From: an uncultured Ruminococcus sp.
Lineage (GTDB): Bacteria > Bacillota > Clostridia > Oscillospirales > Ruminococcaceae
Reading direction: 5' to 3'
DNA: 24,359 nt
NCBI RefSeq assembly: GCF_937915125.1
Contig: NZ_CALDMP010000101.1
Span: 1 to 24,359 of the forward strand
Shown here piece by piece: positions 21,992 through 24,359 of this stretch (the stretch's first letter is position 1; the number at the start of each line of letters is the position of its first letter). The translations under genes and the position numbers were made by a program. The notes below the pieces were generated by a model that was not told where the DNA came from, did not search any database, and was given only the letters and a program-made list of their open reading frames with translations.

Positions 21992-22256
21992 ACAAAAGCG
22001 TTGACGAGAACCGCACATTCCAACGACATCCTTTTTCCAGAGAACCGCTGTCATCGGCTGAGAACAGCGGCAAAGGGAACGGCGTGTGCATACCATTCTC
22101 TGAGCCTGCCCAATCCGCAGCGGTTTGTCCCCGTTATCCGACACCACGAGGTGTGCATTTTCGCAATGCGCATGAACAAGGGTGGAACCACGAGAAATAG
22201 ATTTTCATCGTCCCTTGCACAGTCCTTCCGCTGTGTGAGGGACTTCGTATTTTTTT
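21992..22256 (+). promoter_or_regulatory. T-box riboswitch of thrS
   Basis: The leader has the conserved T-box sequence AAGGGTGGAACCACGAG at 22178-22194. Its bulge TGGA fits a tRNA with discriminator U, as in tRNA-Thr. Stem I starts near 21997 and has an apical hairpin CCGCTG...CAGCGG (about 22046-22074). On its 3' side ACC followed by A (22092-22094) is the likely threonine specifier codon. A terminator with alternative antiterminator pairing follows. Uncharged tRNA-Thr would allow read-through into thrS. Confidence 0.9.
22210..22256 (+). terminator. Regulated terminator of the thrS T-box
   Basis: GTCCCTTGCACAG pairs with CTGTGTGAGGGAC around TCCTTCCG, followed by TTCGTATTTTTTT. It ends 18 bases before the thrS start codon. 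Confidence 0.88.
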
Positions 22257-22274
22257 GATGAAAGGAAGATTCAC

Positions 22275-24221
22275 ATGATTCAACTGACACTGAAAGACGG
22301 CAGCATCCGGGAGCTGGAAGCACCGCAGGCTGCGGCAGAGGTCATCAAGGGCATCGGCATGGGGCTGTATAAGGCATCCTGCTGCGTCAAGATCGACGGC
22401 GAGGTATGCGATCTGCGTACGGTTATCGATCACGACTGTACTTTTGAGGTAATGACCTTCGACAGCGAAGCGGGTAAAAAGACCTTCTGGCATACGGCTT
22501 CTCACGTGCTGGCACAGGCAGTAAAGCACCTATATCCTGAGGCGAAGCTTGCCATCGGTCCGGCAATCGATGAGGGATTTTACTATGACTTCGATCTGGA
22601 ACACCCGTTCACCCAGGATGAGTTGACAAAGATCGAAGCGGAAATGAAGAAGATCATCAAGGCAAATGAATCCCTGGAGCAGTTCTACCTGTCCCCGGAG
22701 GAGGCAATTGCAAAGCTGAAAGAAATGAACGAGCCGTACAAGGTGGAACTGTGCGAAGAGCACGCCGAAAAGGGCGAGCCGATCTCCTTCTACAAGCAGG
22801 GCGATTTCACAGACCTGTGCGCCGGCCCGCACCTGATGTCTACAGGTACCATCAAGGCATTCAAACTGCTGTCCTGCACCGGTGCATACTGGAGAGGCTC
22901 CGAAAGGAACAAGATGCTGTCCCGTGTGTATGCCGTTGCATTCCCCAAGGCTGCCATGCTGGAAGAACATCTGAATAAGCTGGAAGAGGCAAAGAAGCGT
23001 GACCACAACAAGCTGGGACGGGAACTGGAATATTTCACCACCGTTGATACCATCGGTCAGGGTCTGCCTGTCCTGCTGCCAAAGGGCGCAAGAGTGATTC
23101 AGCTGCTCCAGCGCTGGGTTGAGGATACAGAACAGAAGCACGGCTATCTGCTGACCAAGACACCCCTGTTCGCAAAGCGGGAATTCTATAAGATCTCCGG
23201 TCACTGGGATCACTATCTGGACGGCATGTTCATTCTGGGCGATCCCTATGACGAGACAAAGGAATGCTTCGCTTTGCGTCCTATGACATGTCCTTTCCAG
23301 TATCAGGTATTCCTGAACCGTCAGCGCTCCTATCGTGACCTGCCTATGCGTCTGGGTGAAACTTCCACCCTGTTCCGGAAAGAGGACTCCGGCGAGATGC
23401 ACGGTCTGATTCGTGTGCGTCAGTTCACTATTTCCGAGGGACATCTGGTACTCCGTCCGGATCAGCTGGAGGAGGAATTCAAGGGCTGTCTGGAACTGGC
23501 AAAGTATATGCTGGATACCGTTGGTATGCTGGAGGACTGCACATTCCGTTTCTCCCAGTGGGATCCGGCAAACCCCAACAACAAGTATGAGGGTACTGCG
23601 GAACAGTGGGAAGAGGCACAGCGAATCATGGGTCAGATCCTGGATCACCTGGGCGTGGATTATACCATTGGTATTGACGAAGCTGCATTCTATGGCCCGA
23701 AGCTGGATATTCAGTATAAGAATGTATTCGGCAAGGAGGATACCATTGTTACCATCCAGATCGATATGCTCCTGGCAGAGCGCTTCGGCATGTACTATAA
23801 GGACAAGGATGGTCAGAAGAAATTGCCGTACATCATCCACCGTACATCCCTGGGCTGCTATGAGCGCACACTGGCATATATGATCGAACATTTTGGCGGT
23901 GCATTGCCTCTGTGGCTGTCACCGGAACAGGTTCGTCTGGTGCCCATTGCAGACCGTCATCTGGACTTCGCCTATGAAGTCAAGGCACAGCTGGAGGCAG
24001 CTGGTCTGCGTGTGGAAGTGGACAGCCGTGCGGAAAAGGTTGGCTATAAGATCCGCCAGGCAACGCTGGAGAAGGTACCGTATATGCTGACCATTGGTGA
24101 TAAGGAATGTGAGGAAAAGACCGTTGCTGTTCGTATGCGCACCGGTGAGGACTGCGGCAGCATGAGTGTCGCTGACCTGGTGGCAAGACTGACAGAAGAA
24201 GTCGAAACCAAGAAAAAATAA
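22275..24221 (+). CDS. thrS: Threonyl-tRNA synthetase
   Basis: A 648-residue class II synthetase of full length. It has a TGS domain (1-62), an editing domain with HTASH (H73, H77) and C182-xxx-H186, then the catalytic core with zinc ligands C339 (RPMTCPFQ), H390 (ISEGHL) and H522 (YIIHRTSLG), and a C-terminal anticodon-binding domain from about 540. It charges tRNA-Thr and removes mis-charged Ser. AAAGGA lies 8 bases before ATG 22275. It is monocistronic, with a T-box upstream and a terminator downstream. Confidence 0.99.
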   Translation: MIQLTLKDGSIRELEAPQAAAEVIKGIGMGLYKASCCVKIDGEVCDLRTVIDHDCTFEVMTFDSEAGKKTFWHTASHVLAQAVKHLYPEAKLAIGPAIDEGFYYDFDLEHPFTQDELTKIEAEMKKIIKANESLEQFYLSPEEAIAKLKEMNEPYKVELCEEHAEKGEPISFYKQGDFTDLCAGPHLMSTGTIKAFKLLSCTGAYWRGSERNKMLSRVYAVAFPKAAMLEEHLNKLEEAKKRDHNKLGRELEYFTTVDTIGQGLPVLLPKGARVIQLLQRWVEDTEQKHGYLLTKTPLFAKREFYKISGHWDHYLDGMFILGDPYDETKECFALRPMTCPFQYQVFLNRQRSYRDLPMRLGETSTLFRKEDSGEMHGLIRVRQFTISEGHLVLRPDQLEEEFKGCLELAKYMLDTVGMLEDCTFRFSQWDPANPNNKYEGTAEQWEEAQRIMGQILDHLGVDYTIGIDEAAFYGPKLDIQYKNVFGKEDTIVTIQIDMLLAERFGMYYKDKDGQKKLPYIIHRTSLGCYERTLAYMIEHFGGALPLWLSPEQVRLVPIADRHLDFAYEVKAQLEAAGLRVEVDSRAEKVGYKIRQATLEKVPYMLTIGDKECEEKTVAVRMRTGEDCGSMSVADLVARLTEEVETKKK

Positions 24222-24248
24222 GGATTTGCGAATCTTCGAAAAATGAGA

Positions 24249-24289
24249 AACGATGCAGACTGTGCACAAGTACAGCTGCATCGTTTTTT
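24249..24289 (+). terminator. thrS terminator
   Basis: AACGATGCAG pairs with CTGCATCGTT around a loop with inner CTGT/ACAG pairing, followed by TTTTTT. Confidence 0.92.
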
Positions 24290-24308
24290 GTGGTCAGGGC
24301 AGTGTTAC

Positions 24309-24359
24309 GGCAACACCGCACAAAGAGCGCCTGACGGCTTTGCACGTCATATGCTTGCA
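24309..24359 (+). repeat. Left half of a MITE, cut by the window edge
   Basis: It starts with the TIR GGCAACACCGCACAAAG and matches 14547-14597 except for about three bases (CTGACGG in place of CTATCGG, and the last base). TTAC precedes it. Confidence 0.85.

Noticed and set aside
22530..23891. 453-codon open frame opposite thrS
   Set aside because: It is a shadow of a conserved synthetase gene and has no domain pattern or start signal.

Overview
The window looks like chromosomal DNA of a Gram-positive anaerobe of the Ruminococcus type (Oscillospiraceae, cellulosome-forming branch). The evidence is a secreted protein with threonine-rich linkers plus cohesin-like and dockerin modules, B. subtilis-like EndoA/MazF, GPR and RicT proteins, a CIRCE-controlled groESL operon, a T-box in front of thrS, a clostridial 2[4Fe-4S] ferredoxin, and strong AGGAGG-type ribosome binding sites. 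The species cannot be fixed from the sequence; a relative of R. champanellensis or R. flavefaciens is my inference. I see no rRNA, tRNA, CRISPR array, transposase, integrase or phage structural gene.

Layout. 1-2304: the end of a small repeat element, then a secreted CAP-Big-Big-cohesin-dockerin protein. 2432-3441: two small membrane proteins (zinc ribbon/DUF4234 and DUF2752). 3442-3758: repeat A copy 1. 3759-4106: MazF toxin without an antitoxin. 4223-4763: rpsT (minus) diverging from gpr (plus). 5618-5919: repeat A copy 2 and a promoter. 5920-7326: orphan sugar-type solute-binding lipoprotein. 7327-7695: repeat A copy 3 and two hairpins. 7696-11817 (minus): response regulator, histidine kinase and HtrA protease, read in that order. 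11818-12308: divergent control region with CIRCE. 12309-14268: groES-groEL. 14269-14734: terminator, repeats, a promoter/operator and a complete 171-bp MITE. 14735-16139: SmtB-like repressor, ferredoxin and a lipoprotein. 16355-16866: a coiled-coil protein overlapping a sigma-region-4 protein. 17006-21841: a run of genes resembling the B. subtilis yaaO-holB-yaaT neighbourhood, then an amidase and queH. 21842-24221: T-box leader and thrS. 24309-24359: the start of another MITE copy.

How the genes work together. Most of the window is housekeeping: translation (rpsT, thrS, queH), replication (holB), protein quality control (groESL, HtrA) and spore or development functions (gpr, ricT). The regulator-kinase-HtrA block resembles the CssRS/HtrA and CiaRH/HtrA envelope-stress systems. 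Accessory content consists of the cellulosomal CAP protein, the lone MazF, the orphan solute-binding protein and two families of non-coding repeats.

Both window ends lie inside copies of the same MITE, whose only complete copy is at 14547-14717. This suggests the sequence is an assembly contig that stopped at repeats. The most interesting points are the CAP-cohesin-dockerin architecture, the MITE inserted between a metal-sensor promoter/operator and its gene, the long Pro-rich repeat domain on HtrA, and the amidase lacking its first zinc histidine.
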